The notes below the pieces were generated by a model. The model did no database searches. It was not told the origin of the DNA and was given only the letters and a program-made list of their open reading frames with translations. 64,000 bases of DNA from Nectonema munidae (Eukaryota > Nematomorpha > Nectonematoida > Nectonematidae): the NCBI GenBank assembly GCA_030549495.1, contig JAUIRK010000928.1:757001-821000 (forward strand), read 5' to 3'. Both the position numbers and the translations under genes were made by a program. Below are positions 22,588-37,500 of this stretch, piece by piece (positions within the stretch are counted from its first letter, which is position 1; each line of letters starts with the position of its first letter).

Positions 22588-25500
22588 GTTCTAATTTCTC
22601 GCTTAGTTTCTTTTATATATTATTCTGAAGTATTATTTTATTCTCTAAATTTTGCTTGCTATATGATTTTGTTATACTATAAGCCAAGATATGAGTGATA
22701 GAACGGACAAAAATGATATAAACGAGTGATACTTAGCATCTAGTTAGTCTTACAAACACTCTATGCATGTCTACTACTAAATAGGATCTTAACCCGTTAA
22801 CGACCAGAATAATCAGACGATATCTAGTATAAAGCAGAAGATCTGTATTAAAAAGCATTAATAAACGCAGACGATTAACATTTTTGTAAAGTCGACTCTG
22901 GTCGATAACTGGTTAAATTTGCTATATAAACTCTTCTAAATTTTTTGATGACTCTAATTCTATATTTCAAAGTATTCCTTTTGAATTGTCTAGTTGTTCT
23001 ATCTAAAACATATTTTATACGTATTATGAAGAGATAATACAATCAGTCAGGCACACCGCTTATAGTGTGATCAGACCATGGAGCCTGTTGTTTCATAAAT
23101 CACCTCCCACTAAGCGCCCAAACAAGCGTTGATGCCAACTCTACTTTATTTTATAGCGCGATCCCACTTCTTGGATCACGAAACATACTTTTTATGAATA
23201 CTTTTCCTTCTGCCTACTTTTACAATTGGTATGTGTGTGTGTGTCTCAGGATCAGATCTATGAGGAATACCCATCGCCCTTATTTTCTCTAAATCGGCCA
23301 TTGGTGTGTGTTTATTTTTGTGGAATTATTTCGATATCTTTATTTCAATTATCCATTTGTGCACAATAAAAGTATCTCCTAGGTTATCTTTTATCATTTA
23401 ATTATTTTCTGCTTTTCTTGAGATCTAATGCGCTAATTTTTAAAGTTTATTTGGCACTTCTTGTATTATTTTTTGTACATAGAATTTCATTATTTTGTAA
23501 TTTTTGAGTAACACTTTGGGAATGGAATAGCTCATTTCTATTTTCTTAAACGTGCTTTTTATCAATACTTTCATTCTCCTATGTTTATACTTGTATGTGT
23601 CTCATGAGCGGCTGAAGAATTCTATTTATTCTCATTTTCGTTAAATTTTGATATTTTGTAAATTTAAAAATTTATTTATGTAAAAAAAATTTTTAATTAT
23701 ACAAAAAGTTTCGCCACCCTCTAAATTTTTGAAACTAATCAAGAAATTGTCTGTGTCATTTAAATATGGCTGCTGGATCAAATATGCTAAGCAAAATTCT
23801 GGTAGCCTATGTTTCAGTTCAAGATTTTTTTGATAAAAAATGTTAAAAAAATTACCCATAAATTAAATCTTATCTTCAAGCTATTGTTAACTTTCGAGTA
23901 TGGAAATCTTGCTCTGACTGTTCATAAAATTTTCTTGCTCGAAATCCGACTCTGAATCAAAGTTCTTCATGAAAAATCAATATATAGAAGTTCAGACTTT
24001 GTGGCTCATGATTATAAAAAATAAAATTCATATATGTTTTATTATATAAATTTCTCGTCGTTTAAAATGAGATATAAAAAGAGACAAGATAGAAATATGC
24101 TTACGAAACTAAATAATATTAAAACTCTTTTCTTTTCATTTTTAAAAATTTGTTGTTATAAAATTTTATAAAAAAACATATTTTCACAATAAATTCAAAT
24201 GGAACGAAAAAAAATATAAATCAAAATACTAGTTAATTTTTTTTCACCATCGACCAACTGATCTTGCTATTATAAGAATAAAACTCTCCTCTGTAGAGTT
24301 TTTTAATTAAAATTTATCAGTGTTCATTTAGCGTCGCAATAATTGAGCCTCTTTTTTGGGTAAAGCATCTTTGCCTGATCAGAAATTTGCATTTCAGTGT
24401 CTTAGCCATTAATTTTACTAAGGGGAGGGGGCAAGACAAAATTTTTAGATTGGCTAAAAAAGTTTTGCATAGCACATAGTATTCTCACTGGAGTAGGCAA
24501 ATTTTTTTCGGGGCAGAGGGCTCGAAGCTCCCCTTGTACCCCATTGACTACATTTCTATGTGTCAAAGATGGCAACCTAGATGTTAACGTTGTATTTTCT
24601 ATTTCTATATTGATACAAATTAGCTTTAAATCTGACGTTCTTAACGTGTACAAATGAGATATTTCATCCTTTTTCCTCTTACTCCTTCACTCTTTATATA
24701 TTTGCTCATACAATACACATAATAATAATAATAGCAATATATATAATACTTGTTTCGTAGTTAATAATATTATATTATATATAACACTCCCTAATTTCAT
24801 TTTATATACAGTCATTTTGTATGTATGTAATACATATACTACATACATATATATATATATATATTTATGCTAAACTGATAAATTTTTAAATCAATAGTCA
24901 AGACTGTTGTAGGTCACGTTGATGATAGATTTTACTCCCAATATAAATTAACATGTAATATACATGAGAAAATACAGAGGTATATTTTATAGATATCTGT
25001 CTTTAGTCGTAGAAAACAATTATTCTGTTCAATGCACTTTACTTAAAATTAAACCTTCATTTTAATCATTTTGAATCGATAATAATGAGACGTCATATCT
25101 TTGAATTTTTCGAATCATCTTAAAACACTATATTATTACTTATCTCACTTGTTTAGGGTGTTATTTTGATAAATTGATAAAATGAATCTCTATTTCTGCC
25201 TTTTTCTACAATGTAACTGATCATTTTTAAGTCAGGCAAATTATAGTATTCAATCCATTCACTGAATAATCAAAAGTATGCGCGTTTTATAGGATCCCAA
25301 CAAAGTTTTGATTTTATAAATCAAGAATATGAATAAAGAATTTTTTGCCATCCTTTTATCACTACATTTTTTCCAGCATTCTATCTTTATTTCAATGCCA
25401 GTTAACTTCGTCTCGTAATCACTAGCAAAGCTAAAACATCCTTCATTTTGTAATCCAAACGTGATGTATCACCAAGTATACAATTATATCGGTTTGAGTT

Positions 25501-28500
25501 ATATTAGAATGTCTGAGTGCATCTTCGGAAAGTTCTCGCGTGTTTATTTTTCTTAGTCCTTAGAAGATATTTGAGCACTCACGAATTTAGTGAATTCGTT
25601 TACACTTATCTAATAAAACGTTTCTCATGCGCAAATACACATGATGTTATTGCTTACATAACTAAATAATCCTCTCATTTCAGCGAAAAATATTTGATTT
25701 CTAGGATATATGTGTGACTTTGTTTATTTTCGTATAGCACTAAAGCAACACTTAATCGTCTTCACGAGAGATACTTGGTGTAAGGACTAGAGTATTATAG
25801 AAGCCGGCACATAATCATAGGAAAGCAGTCAGTCATGCTGCTTCACTTATAAAGTTAAGATGTTTAGTAAGGTATGAAATTTCCTTGGATTAAAATTACT
25901 TTGAGATTATTTAAATTTATACCACGTAATTATGTGTAGGTTTAGAAATTTAGTTGTATTGAGTTAAATGAACTATATTCAATGTCATCTCTTCTACTTC
26001 TACACCTTGTCCTCAAGTTGGGGGTCGGTGGCCAGATCTTGAGATTCAATGTCACCTCTACGATATAGATATTTATTATCAAATCATAAAAATTAATTAG
26101 AATTTGTTCGTGCGCCTATTTTAAATATATATTTTTGAATTTTCATAAATATTTTTTACAGCACATTTCCGCAGTATAAGACGAGATCTCTTTTCATGTA
26201 GACATTTTTAAGGTTATTTATGCCACCTTATACCTCGCTTATGAAGTACTACTTCAAATTTTAAAAAATAAGCACCTTATCTAATCTACTTCGATGCTTT
26301 TTCTAAACCCCAAAGAGTGTAGTAGTGTCTTCAGAAAAATGAAAGTCACCTCGTGGTGTTTAGATTTCTTTAACCAATTTTAGACCAATGTTTCCAAAGG
26401 GAACACAGGCGAACTCTTACTTTCAATGAAACTAAATAAGAATTACTAACGTCCTCTGCTTTCTTCCGTTGTAACTCTGTTAAAGAAGATTTATTACATT
26501 TGTAATTCGTCATTTAAAAAAAACTAACAAATACCAAAGCCTAAAGAGTGTCTTGATTAAATTTATTTCTTAATTTGGATTTAAAATAGCCCATCCATGA
26601 AAATACTCTTTATGGGACAGAAGACATCGGCTTTGTTTCTTTTATTTCAATATAAAGCATTTCTAAATGCTCTGGAAGTTGCAACTTTCGCTTGAAGTTG
26701 AGAGTCCGCCTAAACTAATATTTGCATAAATCAAATTTTCAAAAAGTCCAAATTTATTCGTGTTAAGTTTTATGTATATGTCGAATTTTTAGTCGAACTT
26801 TTTTTGAATTCCAAATAAAAAATATATTATAACTTATCATAATACATAAGTTGAATTTTCAAATCTACAGTGCAACCTCGGTTTACCAACTTTAGTTTCC
26901 TAAAGTCGTCAATTAACCGAAATGTTCATCAATCGAAAGATATTTCATATTTTACTCTAAATTATTATCAGCAGTTTTATGTCTGTATATTCTCTTCACA
27001 GTTTTCAAATTTTTAATGAAAAGTGTAAATGGCGTTGCTTTTTCACGTCTTTCTGATACATGCATTCGTTTTTCTTTCTTATCTGACAGTTTTAATATAT
27101 TTGACGCTGTTGGTCAGTATGTCTCTGTCTTTTAATAGTAACCTCCAACTTATAATTGCCAAAATTCTTGATCGAAAAATCCTTTTTGTGAAATTTTTCC
27201 TATGTTTGATAATATTTAGAAAACTAAAAAGGAATTCATATTTTACATATATTAAGCTGATCAACAGGTATATTATTGTATTTAATTAATTCATTTTTTA
27301 ATTTATCAATTTTAAATCAAAAATATAAAAGACAAAAATGCATATAATGTGATAATATATTTCAATGAGAGAGAGAAAATTATATAAAGGTAGGAAAAAC
27401 GAGAAATTGAAAGATCTTCAAAGAGAAAAAATTTCATCTCAATGAAGTATCTTTCTTCAGTAGGAGAAGACAGAAATAAAACTATAAAATATAGAGCATA
27501 AAACATTTTACACAAAAATTTTATTATAGAAATTTCTATGAAATCCTACCCCCTCCCTCCACCATTACATTTGTTAATGCTAAAAGGACATTTATGTATT
27601 TTTTTTTTATAAAATATTTCTTTTAAAACAAAAATATCTGTTTTAACAATACTGACTACCACGCTCACCGTTGCTACACACCTACCACTATTGTTACATT
27701 AAACCTAGATGCTTCGCTTCCATACCACAACGTCTTTGGTCCGTTAGAGCATCAAGCCTTCTTTGCTTATATTTGAACACAAGCAGAGGATTTGTGCCTT
27801 TTCGATGAAAACACTCTAAGGTATCTTTACCTGTACCAGAACCAAATCCCCCAAGACAAAACCCTCCATGGACAAAATCGCCGGGATAAATTATATTAAA
27901 GTTATCTCTGAATGAAAATATAGACAAAAATTAACAGTAGTAATTTGATTGTTAAAAAATCTTCTTAAAATAACAGTACAGTCATTTGCTTTTTTATTTT
28001 TTCATTGCTTATTTAGTTCTAAATGCACATATAACATAATACTATTAGTGATGGGGTGAAGTAAAAGCACATTTATAATTTTTTTTAACTTTTTCAATCT
28101 TTTAATACCTTTAAACAATGTTATGTAATATTTTGTGAAGAAGGATATTTACCTCCCTTCAGTTTAAGGCGAAAAACTGGACTATTATTATTAATTGGCA
28201 ATGATTTAGCAGTGTCTCTTGGAAAACGGATTTAAGAATATAATTGAATTTGCTTCTTTGTTTCTGGGTATTTTTGGCTAAGAATAATAGCATCAACCTC
28301 TACACGATCTGTAAATGGTCCATCATTCTCTTTCAAAAATAATAAATTGTTATATCTTCTTTTATTTTCAAGGCCATCTATAATGAGTCTTTCTTGTGCC
28401 GAATTCCATTCTTGTAGTATTTTATCATTCTGTTCTACCATTGATGTAAAACTTCGTAAAATGTTTACTACTAGAAAATAGATCACTACAAGCATGAGCA

Positions 28501-31500
28501 CGGCTTGTAGAACGAATTTGGTTTGGACCTCAAAAGTTCAGCTCGTGAAGAACCTACAGAACGTTTAACATCCAAATTGTTAATTGGAGCCATTTTTATT
28601 TTTGCTTGATAGAATATTCGTAAGTCATGTTTTCTCCAAAACCAAACCATTTTCCTTCTAAGCTTCAAAACCCGTTGCCACTTTAGGAATAATTAACTTC
28701 AATAAACATGTTATTTCATCATAATTTTTGGTCACAATATCGTCAATTACAGATTTAATTGGCAAATACTTTGCAAGGAGGTTTTCAGGCAAAAATTTGA
28801 GAGCTTGTATTCGTGTCGATTGCTTAGAACTAATATAGATTGATTGTAAACTGGAATAAAGTAAACGAAAACAGCATACATGTTTAGCATCGTTAATGCA
28901 AGAAATGGTTCAACAAGATGTAAACCAATGAAACTTCCAACTTCAAAACAAACCCTTAGAAAGTCAGGCTAAATAAAACATCTACAAATCCCAGCTAATT
29001 TGCTTGTAATATCTTGATGCTCTTGAAAAAGTTTCAAATCATTGAAATGATAAAGGAATAAACAATTTCAGCGTTTGTTACAATCAGTAGAAACAAAAAG
29101 CATACAGACATCTAACGCTTATTCAGTTACAGATGAGTGCGTGTTTAGAATCGGATTTGTTAGAAAGGGCTAAGAAGTTTTTGAACACACATGTGTTTTC
29201 AATATCTCTCCAAACTGAAGTAACGACTCCATTAAACATTTCAATAGGATGAACATTGCAAAGAATTGTATTTGGAGCATGGGGTGATTTTATCATATTT
29301 GTTACTTTGCAAAAACTTTTATGTTGTGTATTGTGGTATCGTGCATAGCAAAGTCAATCTTTTAAAATAAAATGTAATGCCAATCTCACCACAAGCAGCT
29401 AATAGCTTCAAAACTGTATGTTTGGGTTTTGCGAGGCTTTCACGTGTTTCACTCGTTATTGGTAATACGGGGAAAACATGGCAGATAGATGCAGTCTATA
29501 TTAACTCCTTGAACTGGAAATCCCCCAATTCCTTTGTGTATATTCTTCCATCATCGTGATATGTTATTGTAGAATTTGAATCAGCGTTTGCAGTTTTATT
29601 TGCTATTTCTGAAAAAGTAAAGACAAAGGTACCGTTGGGTGTTTCATCGAAAGGCACACTTGCGCCTCTTCTATCGAACTTGGAAAAAAGTAGGCTCGAT
29701 GCGGGATCGAACCCAAGATCGAAACTCAGTATCTAACCAAGCTTAATCACGCTCCCTATGAGTACTAGCATGGAGACAATTTAAAGAAGTGATGTTATCA
29801 TCTTCATTATGTAGTTTCGAAGATCTAAAGATAATATTAGCGACCGTATAGGAGATGTAGCTTGTGAAATCAATAGGTGATTTTTTCTAACAAGTATATA
29901 AACGCATTTATAAAATTCATCTTTTACTATTCCTTTATTCTTTCTCATATGGCAAACGTTCTCTGGAAAAATATCATCTCTAATTTTGTCCCAAAAAGAC
30001 CTCTTTTTGATACTGATGATCGGCCTTTTTCTTTTAAAACAGGAAAAAAAGAATCATCGCTATAATTGCTACTTTCTGTTGAAATAGATCTATAAAAACA
30101 ACTAGGACTTAAAAAGATTCAATTTTCGCATCTGATTAAAATTTTTTGTATGTGAGTATGCAGCAGTTTTTGCTTTCCTCAACTGCGATCTTTTCAATAG
30201 ACGGTACACAAAAGTGTCGCAATACGAACAACGAAGACTAAGCTGGCCTTCATAAAAGCGATGATCTTCGTCTTGCATAACTACACCAAGTTCATCTCCT
30301 TTTAGCTTACGTAGTTTAGCATCCGTCTGAGAAATATCAAAGAGCTTCTCAGCATTGGTATTGAACTCTATTGCTTCTTCTCGCCAACACTGATTTCTCT
30401 TACCTTCTTTCAACAAAGAAAAATATATAAACTCTTAACACACTCTTTTATTATTGGTAAACTTAGTGTGTAAATATTGCAATATATCCAATGTTCTTCC
30501 AGCATACTTTAGAGTTAAAGAAAAAGCTTCTTCACGAGTACAGTGGGCCTTTCTTAAAGGATGCAACAAAAAATCATTATTTTTAACACATTAGAATTTG
30601 TAGGCAAATGAACATTTAGAAATCATAAAAAAAGTATCATGTTTGAATAAATTTTTTATAACAAAAAACTCTTATGACAAAATAAAACAAGCATACTGCC
30701 GCGTCAAAGTAACAGTTGACATATACAGAATTGGTGTTAAGCATCTTATTAAACTACTTAATAAATTTTTTTTATTTCACCTTTCTACTAGTAGAGGTGT
30801 TTATTATTTCCTTTACGTTTATTATTGCATATATTGTTCTAGTTAGCTTAACTGAATAATACTGACATGTCAGTAGTATTGAGTTAATCCACTAAATTCC
30901 CCATATTAGCTGTTTTCTTTCACCCCTATCTCCTATAGTAAGTCTTAGCTGTTTAGAATGTCTAATGAATATATCTGTATTTTTATTAGTCTTTTTATAA
31001 CAAGGTAATATTTTTTACTTACATAGCTAATTCAAGTAATATTCTTAAGAAGCGTACATTTAAAAATCACTCTACTTCCACCCCTATCCCCTTAATTTTT
31101 TTAAACAATGAAATTACTGCGGTATCTTTTTGCTTACATTTTGATGAAGAGATGACTTTAATTGTGTTACGAAGGATTTATAACATGGGGGACTTTGTTC
31201 ACCCTTTATCTGGTAAGATAAAAATTACACAAATCTTCTTTTTTGCTGGGTGGAAAAGGTAAGAGATAAGGTAGAGGAGTTGTTTTGATACTCCAAAATC
31301 ATGAGTTCTAAACCAGCATCCATTTTTTCTTCCTCGTAGTTCTTTATATTCTACGACACCTTTTCTTGGTATTGTAAACTTACTTTTATATAAAGCAAGA
31401 AAACATGTCGCATATTCTCTTCAATATATTTTTCTTATAAACTCCTATAATTATTATATATCATCTACGCCTTATAGCAGAATATTTTTTAGGGTGTGAT

Positions 31501-34500
31501 TTTCTTTACATCATATAAATATACAGTATGTTTGTTTACACGCTGTATTCCCAGTTGACGTTGTGTTTTCACGTAATATGCGTTTTTATATAAATCTTTG
31601 TTTGACTTTTCTATCTTGTAACTTTCACTCGTCTATTCAATGTTTGCTTAAAGTTTGGCAGAGTTGTAGTTAAAGGCAAAATTACAACGTTTTAATTTAC
31701 AGATATCATAGTGTTGTAACATAAAGATTTAACAAACTAAAATAGGTCCCATTAAGATTATCTACATGCATGGGTTTGATGCTACAAAGTGAAAGGAGTG
31801 ATGTGTTTGCGCATAATTCGACACCGTGTTCGCGCAATTTGTCAAATGGACCGAGTCACGGATTTATAGAAGACAATAAGGCGATTGGCCCACTCGATTT
31901 TTCAACATAGTGTAAACTTCAATCAAATTTAGTTATATTTTTTGAAAGAGTTTTTTTTTCAATATATGACGAATACTTCCTCTGTAATATGAGTAATAAT
32001 TGAGGCCAACAAAAGTTGACCTATAAATCCTTCAAAAATTGTCCTAACGGCTTCAAAAAGTAGTTTTTTTTGTAAATAAAATTGACCTATAAAAATTATT
32101 CCATATTAACTTTTCCCAATTAATTATTAATAATATTAGTATTGTAAGATACTATGTAATATTTTAAGTATACTCTTTTGAAAAGGCACGATATTTAGAC
32201 AAAAGCTTTTTAACCCATTTAAGGTCAAGCAAAGCAGACGATTTATATTCAGTCATTGAAAAAAGCAGACGAAGATGAAATTACTTATGTTCCAAAATAG
32301 GAACATTGGCCGTAAATGGGTTAAAAGCACTTGAATTTATCTTTCCCTGCCTGTTGCGTCATTTTCTACATCATCTTCAAAATCAATATTTCTACATGAA
32401 TTTAATGCATCTTTCATTGTAACATTCGAAGATCATGTTTTTAAATTATTTTATTTATGTGCCAGGATGGAAGAGTCAAAATTAAAAAGATCTAATTATG
32501 AAAATGAAATAATCTAATTTTTAGTTATTTTGTGAACTCTTTCTTATATAAAAGCAATTTTAAAATGGTTTAACTTGTTAAATTTTTACAAAAAATGGGC
32601 TATTAAAAAAGTTGACCTAATAACTTGGACTTTTTCACAGAAAATTTATAAAATAAACTGTTTACGTGTTTTAGAATATGTGCTGTTATAAATAAAAATG
32701 ACTTTATTATTGACTTTTAACTGTCCTAGTAATAATCTAGATAAGAATTTATTCACCTTGTCGTGTTTGAAATTAGTAATCATTTAAATGCTTTGTGAAG
32801 CTATCATATTCACCATTTTTCTCTCACCCTTCACTACTTGGCAACACAGTGCACTTAAATTGGGAGACCTTCTGAAGACTGCTTTAACCCATTAAGTCCC
32901 AATGTTCCCATTTGGGAACATAAGTAATTTCATCTTCGTCTGTTTTTTCCAATGACTTTGAATATAAATCGTCTTCGTTTTTTTTAAATATCGTCTGATT
33001 TCTATGGTACTTAATGGGTTAAAGTATAAAGGTTGTAATTTTTTTATACCAACCACATGATGATAAACTACGTGTTACAAATTTTGGGAGTAAACGTCAT
33101 GAATTTAGTCACGATTAAGTCCAATAGATTTATCATTTTTCGATTTGAATTTAATGGAAAAATAATTTTTAGAAAATAATAAAAATGTACGTCACAATAA
33201 AATAATTTATAGGAATTTTTTTAAATAAATACATACCCTTAAAATTTTTATGCCAAAATTGATCGCTGTTATTCTTATATAATGCTTACTAAATCTTGAA
33301 CTTAAAAATGAATTCTGAAGATGGCTCGTTATGGAGTAGTTGGTAATTATTATTTATTACTCCATGTATAAACTGAGGCTCCTATTTTGAAAGTGCTTTG
33401 AAGTTTATTTGGCCAATGTTTTAAGCCTTTGATATTAAAGAATAATAATACAACTTTTCATTAACTATCTGTCTCTAAACGTATTTATAATTATGATAGT
33501 TTTTATCTCTAAAAGTCATACATATAATATATATACAGTAGACCCTCGTATGGGTGCTTGTAAGCCAAAGCGAAATTAAAAAAGTTAATGAAAATGACCC
33601 CTTGTAAACCTATGAGGGCAAACATTTGTATTCTCGGTCACGGTCCGATTTATCCGATATCCGAGTTATCAGGGTCCGAGTTAATGAGGGTCTACTGTAT
33701 ATATATATATATGTTGAAGTTATTTGTTTCCTCTGTAATATGCCAGAACGTAGATAAAATTTAACAGAATTCATTTTATTTTTTATTTTCATTATCGAAT
33801 AAATATTTAGCCTACAACAAAATCTCAATGACAACTCTTCCGACTGGCAATCTTTAGTTCGCAAATTAGAGCTAGAGCAAAAGCAGTTAAACATCTCGCT
33901 CCTCTCCCTAACTTCCAGATTTGCTCAAGTACAACTTCGTTTAAAGCAAATTCTTTCATCGAATAATGAAGATCGTGAGGTATTTTTATCCTTTAGCAAA
34001 GAATTGCTACTTGGCTGACGAGTATACTCAATGTATCATGTTGAATGCTTGTATTACCATATTTTCAGAAAATCTCTTCTTTCTTCCTAACCTAGTGTAA
34101 CTTACTTTTATAAAAATGATTTGATCTATTATAATTTATAGTCAAACTCAAGAAGAAGAAAAAAGGATTTATTTCATAATATAAAAAGACTAATAAAACT
34201 GAAAATAGTTTTCAAGTAACGCAAGATATTCATAATCTTATTTAAACCAAAATCATTTGATATCAATAAAAGGATGCTAGAAAAAGTTTCTAAGAGCGGC
34301 TTGGATATAAAATTCTACACTGAATAATAAATTTTTTATTTCTACTAATCACAAATAGAAAAAATATTCAAAAAAATCAAAAAAGGTGTCACATTCCAAA
34401 CTATTAATCTAAATTTTAGATTTAAATGAAAAAAAGATAAAAAGTCTAAATGATACAAGGAAAGCAATCATTCAAATTACAGCAAAACTTTTATCCAGTC

Positions 34501-37500
34501 AAATAATGAAAAATAATTTTTAAAATGAACCACTCAAATTAAAAAGATTAATAAACAAGAAGTCTAAGGTTTTCACGATACTAGTAGTGAGCGTGTAACC
34601 GAAAATGAGAGAAAACTTAATTTTGAGAGTTTCTTAGAAAGTAATTAATTACATTTGGGATAAATGGAACCATTAGAAAATTATTAAGCAACCTGTTCTT
34701 TAACCCATTAACTTCCAGAATCGGTCGACTTTACAAAAATAAATCATCTGCGTTTATTGATTTTTAATACAAATCTTTTGCTTCACAATATATATATATA
34801 TCGTCTGATTATGCTGGTCGTTAATTGGTTAAAACCCCATCTTAAATTAAATGTAACATTTAGTTTATATAATACATTCTTTATTTTGATAGCCTGTAAA
34901 ATATTAATATTCTGACAAAATAAGATTTATTAAATATATCCAAAGTTTATTTCTGAGCGAATTATCATTAGAAAACTTTTGAAGACGATTCGTCTGCTTT
35001 CTTTTTCAATGGAATTTTATATATTCAAAGCAGACCATTTTAATTTCTTGGGACACTGGTGTCCCACTGGTCCTCAAAGGGTTAAACAGAAGCAAATTTC
35101 TTGAAACTCTAATTTTACGTAACATAAATAATAATTAGAAAGAATAAAATATTTATGGGTCTTTCAATTCTGCTTTTCATTATAAAACAGACCTAAGAAT
35201 TTCAAATTCATATACAAATTAAATATACCTTGCCTTACATTTATCATGTTTAATTCTAAGTATTATCATAACACCATTTAAGTGTTTGATTTAAACAATC
35301 ATTATAAAAATATCTGCATAAATATGTAAATCCAAACCTAAAGTCATGATAAATATCATTCAAGCAAAATAAGAATACCAATAGTTTAAGGATCGAACCC
35401 AGAAGAGCATCCCCCGAACTAAAATAAAATGATGATAGATCATTCAAAAAAATAGATGGATACCTAAACTTGAAATGTGAAGCAATCAACTAAAAGAAAT
35501 AATATTTTATGTTAAAAATGAATTTAGAGTCAGAAATAAAATAAAATCAAAGGCTTTTGATAAATTCTAAAAATAAAACTAAAACTAAATAAATTATTTT
35601 ATTTTAAATATTAGAAAACACTTTTATTCTCTGGAAATACTGTTGTCATTTTAAAGAATGAACAATTGACCGCGCTAAGCAAAAATTTTAGGGGGGGGGG
35701 GCTTCATAGGGCACTAATTTTTGAACTATCAGATTAATTTGCTTCAAGGCGAAAAGAGAACATGATCTATTTGTCAAGCCATATTTATTCACATTACATT
35801 TTCATGAAAGAAATTATCATGAATGCTAGATATTTGTCATATTTTTTTAAGGTAATGAAATTTTTTTTAGGGGAGCTTGAAAATTAGCTGGGGGGGGGGC
35901 TTAAGAAATAGTTGGGGGGGGGGGGGCTTGTGCCCCAAAATTTAATAGGTCTCTAAAACTAGACTCTGGAATGAACTAAGAAAAATTAATCTAAATGGAC
36001 TAACATGTCTTCTAAAGAATTGTGTATATCTAGTTATCTTATTTGGATGTTCGATCTTGACATATCCATATGTCAAAATAAAGGATTTCTTTCCTTGGTT
36101 GGATGAGATATCGATTACTGGTTGTTCTATATTAAAAGTAATGTTCTTGTTCTATGTAAATTAGAAACGTAAAACAGGTATAGTCAGTTAAAAATAACTA
36201 ATTTCAAAAAGTAGCTAAACCATCATTATTGATAGTCAGTCATTTCAAATGAGAAATTCAATATTCAAACTTGGAAAATCAAACTAAACAAAATGTTTCT
36301 CATAAAATACATTTTTATATATCGACGCTTCTATAACTTAAATTTCAGTAAAATATGAATGACTTGAATATTGATATTTCACATTCTGTTTCGTGATGTG
36401 AAGGCAGTTGCAGGCTTGGATCTATAAATTTGCAGGGCGTGGTTTATTAGCAAAAATATACAGTTGAGCTTTATTGTAACTATTCCAAACTACTTTTGTT
36501 TTAAAAAAAATTTGTAATAATTTACTATATAATCCCAAAGTATTTATCTGTTACAAGAAGAATAATAACTGGCTTTAGAAGTGATTTTGGTTACAAAAAG
36601 AGTAACCAAATATATAATTTTCTGAAGTGGAGGTATGAATCCCCCATCCACCCCCTTTGGTCCATCCCTTCGCAGTTGTTCATTGACTACATATTAAATC
36701 ATTCTGAATTTATCTTTTATGAAGTCAAAGATATCCAAATTAATATTCTAACTTGAATTGAAAGTTTTTTAAATAAGCGAAGTAAAGGACTGAAGGAAAT
36801 ACATCATCGATATAGTATTTTACCTAATCTCCATATATGTTATCCTTCTCTTTTTAGATTCAACTTAAAGAGCTTGAAAATTTTACATTTCAAGGATGTT
36901 TTGACGACACCGGGTTGGAAGAAAGCTTCCACAATGAAAATTTCGATTCAAATGTATTTTATTTATTGTTTTATAATATGTAATATTTCAGTGACGCCCC
37001 AACCCCTACATAATGTCACTGTTTTGTTCAATGTCTGTGTGTTGATGTTTTATCATTAAAAGCATTTAAAATTCCATTTTAAAAAATAATCTTACAAAAT
37101 CGATAACACATTTAATTACATCACATTTTAGTATTTAATTATCGGAACATTTTTATCGACATCGTCAAACTTCATCTTCAACAGATGTGATATCAATCTC
37201 TTATTTTTAAGAATAAGGACGTATTCTATCTATATATATTTTTATTATTACTTGTCTCCCCAAGAAAGTGTCACTCCCGGGCATATGCCTCCTCTGTTCA
37301 GCCTAAATGAAGAACAGCCTATGAATTTTATAGCTTCACCTCCAGGATTTGAAGTTGAAAACTCGCGATCTCGCTTCTGCATCTACTTATTTGTTTGAGA
37401 AAACCAATATATCTACTTCATATTTTGGGCGTTTGAAGACGTTTCAATATAACTTTTATATAGTCTATTGGAATAACAACAAAAAATATTTCTCTATTCT

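Noticed and set aside
27694-27927. 77-codon minus-strand frame
   Set aside because: It overlaps a SINE copy read on the opposite strand.
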